Shown: piece by piece, positions 5,849 through 6,768 of the stretch
Position numbering within the stretch: the first letter of the stretch is position 1
Layout of the letters: each line of letters begins with the position of its first letter
Assembly: GCA_002299965.1 (NCBI GenBank)
Contig: DBOM01000040.1
Location: 1-6,768 of the forward strand
Direction of reading: 5' to 3'
Source: Caldiserica bacterium UBA646
GTDB lineage: Bacteria; Caldisericota; Caldisericia; Caldisericales; Caldisericaceae
DNA: 6,768 nt
Program-made: the position numbers and the translations under genes
The notes under the pieces: model-generated
What the model was told of the DNA's origin: nothing
Seen by the model: only the letters and a program-made list of their open reading frames with translations
Database searches by the model: none

Positions 5849-6768
5849 TTATGACCGGGAAAAAATTTTCCCCTTCAACATGTTCTTTTTCTTCTTCTAC
5901 TACCTTTTCCCGTACCATCTGGCAGAAAACTTCAGCAACAATAGGATCAAATTGCTTACCTTCTTCTTTTCTAATTTTATTCAATGCCTCTTCAACTGTT
6001 ATCAATTTATTTTTATAAGGCCGCGGACTTATCATTGCATCAAAAGCATCTGCCACGCTAATTATACGTGCCCCCAGAGGGATTGATTCGCCTTGCAACC
6101 CATCAGGGTAGCCTTTGCCATTAAAATATTCATGGTGATGTCTTATAATTTTTGCACCATCTTCAAAACGAGAAAAATGATTTAAAATCTCATCGCCTTT
6201 TAAGGGATGCTGCTTTATTTTATTGAATTCTGCATCTGTTAAGGAAGCAGGTTTCAAAAGGATAGAATCCGGTATAATAAGTTTGCCAATATCGTGTAAT
6301 TGGGCGGCAATAGTAATAAAATAGCTCTGTTCTTCGGATAGATTTAATCTTTCACACAGCTCTTTTGTCCAGTTTGCAACACGGATAGAATGTTTCATTG
6401 TATCGGGAATCCTGTCATCAACAGCCTTTGCAAATGTCAACAAAGCATTTATAGTTTCTTTTTCAAGCTGCACTCTTCTCATTGAAGCATAATAAATAGT
6501 AATAAAAGTCGGAAGTAGAAATAAATTCATCCACGGATTTACTTGAAAAAAATACATAATCATTATTCCGAGTGGAATAAGAGTAAAAATTTCCACCCAC
6601 ATAGTTTTTACATTTTCAATCCAAAAGTTGAAAAATGTAACGTTATTGAGGATAGAGAGCAATCCAAACAATATAAGCGTTTCAGCAAAAAAATAAACAA
6701 AGACAGCACCTATAATAACAAGCAGATTAGAGGAAGACAAAAACGGGATAGAAACATTAAAAAATTTA
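5841..6768 (-). CDS. Membrane-anchored HD-GYP cyclic-di-GMP phosphodiesterase, 5' end cut by window edge
   Basis: The visible protein has several N-terminal membrane helices, a short linker (YASMRRVQLEKETINALL) and a complete HD-GYP domain. Numbering from the TTG at 6740, key residues are His117 (KHSIRVA), His149-Asp150 (HDIGK), His178 (KQHP), His201-203 followed by NGKGYPDG (208-214), and Asp231 (ADAFDAM). All signature metal and GYP residues are present, so hydrolysis of cyclic di-GMP is expected at the inner face of the membrane. I extend the gene to the window edge: the frame stays open past TTG 6740, no SD precedes that codon, and no ATG occurs in frame. Related proteins have a longer N-terminal membrane region. 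The C-terminus is acidic (VEEEKEHVEGEN). The stop overlaps the DUF5317 start by 8 bp, which indicates an operon. Confidence 0.92.
   Translation of the reverse strand, partial: KFFNVSIPFLSSSNLLVIIGAVFVYFFAETLILFGLLSILNNVTFFNFWIENVKTMWVEIFTLIPLGIMIMYFFQVNPWMNLFLLPTFITIYYASMRRVQLEKETINALLTFAKAVDDRIPDTMKHSIRVANWTKELCERLNLSEEQSYFITIAAQLHDIGKLIIPDSILLKPASLTDAEFNKIKQHPLKGDEILNHFSRFEDGAKIIRHHHEYFNGKGYPDGLQGESIPLGARIISVADAFDAMISPRPYKNKLITVEEALNKIRKEEGKQFDPIVAEVFCQMVREKVVEEEKEHVEGENFFPVIND

Noticed and set aside
5760..6086. Plus-strand open frame opposite DUF5317 and HD-GYP
   Set aside because: Antisense to two recognised genes. Its low-complexity Phe-rich stretch comes from the poly-Glu/Lys coding of the HD-GYP C-terminus.
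6738..6740. TTG as the true start of the HD-GYP gene
   Set aside because: No Shine-Dalgarno precedes it, the frame is open to the window edge, and related membrane HD-GYP proteins extend further; the gene is more likely cut by the edge.
1..6768. CRISPR array, insertion sequence, tRNA or prophage signs
   Set aside because: No regularly spaced repeats, transposase motifs, terminal inverted repeats or tRNA folds other than the tmRNA were seen by eye.

Overview
The window is AT-rich bacterial DNA with tight gene packing: short intergenic gaps, overlapping reading frames, and good Shine-Dalgarno (SD) sequences of the AGGAGG type. It carries a single-piece tmRNA gene, a c-di-GMP phosphodiesterase of the HD-GYP class, a DUF5317-type membrane protein, a PlsY-family acyltransferase and an exported subtilisin-like protease. 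This suggests a low-GC, probably anaerobic and possibly thermophilic lineage (Caldisericota-, Thermotogota- or clostridia-like). I cannot name the organism from sequence alone. No mobile element, CRISPR array or tRNA is visible, and I saw no frameshifted gene.

Layout. (1) 1-1573, minus strand: a secreted subtilase with signal peptide, propeptide, complete Asp/His/Asn/Ser active site and an inserted PA domain; its C-terminal end lies beyond the left edge. (2) 1574-1648: a 75-bp divergent intergenic region with two overlapping promoters. (3) 1649-2290 and 2321-2722, plus strand: a HAD hydrolase of the phosphoglycolate-phosphatase type, then a small PII-like protein, 30 bp apart and probably co-transcribed. 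(4) 2719-3309 and 3294-3887, minus strand: a divergent PlsY-family glycerol-3-phosphate acyltransferase and, upstream of it, a CTP-dependent diacylglycerol/polyprenol kinase-family protein. The two genes overlap by 16 bp. (5) 3903-4257, minus strand: the tmRNA gene ssrA with its own promoter. Its encoded CCA end lies only 15 bp before the kinase ATG. (6) 4457-5218, 5282-5848 and 5841-6768, minus strand: a likely operon read as HD-GYP phosphodiesterase, DUF5317 protein, then a MoeB/ThiF-type adenylyltransferase. The HD-GYP gene runs off the right edge at its 5' end.

How the genes work together. The tmRNA-kinase-PlsY strip looks like one transcription unit with no terminator inside it, so ribosome rescue RNA and two membrane-lipid phosphate enzymes may share a promoter. 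The 3' end of the tmRNA is complementary to the kinase ribosome-binding site, so tmRNA 3' processing could affect kinase translation. The HD-GYP/DUF5317 pair is translationally overlapped and is probably a membrane-bound c-di-GMP module. The MoeB/ThiF-like gene downstream may be transcribed with it, but no sulfur-carrier protein is in view.

I did not find a clearly unprecedented system. The items best worth checking are the tmRNA/kinase junction, the overlapping divergent promoters with very short leaders, the departures from family consensus in PlsY and in the MoeB/ThiF protein, and the unassigned PII-like protein.
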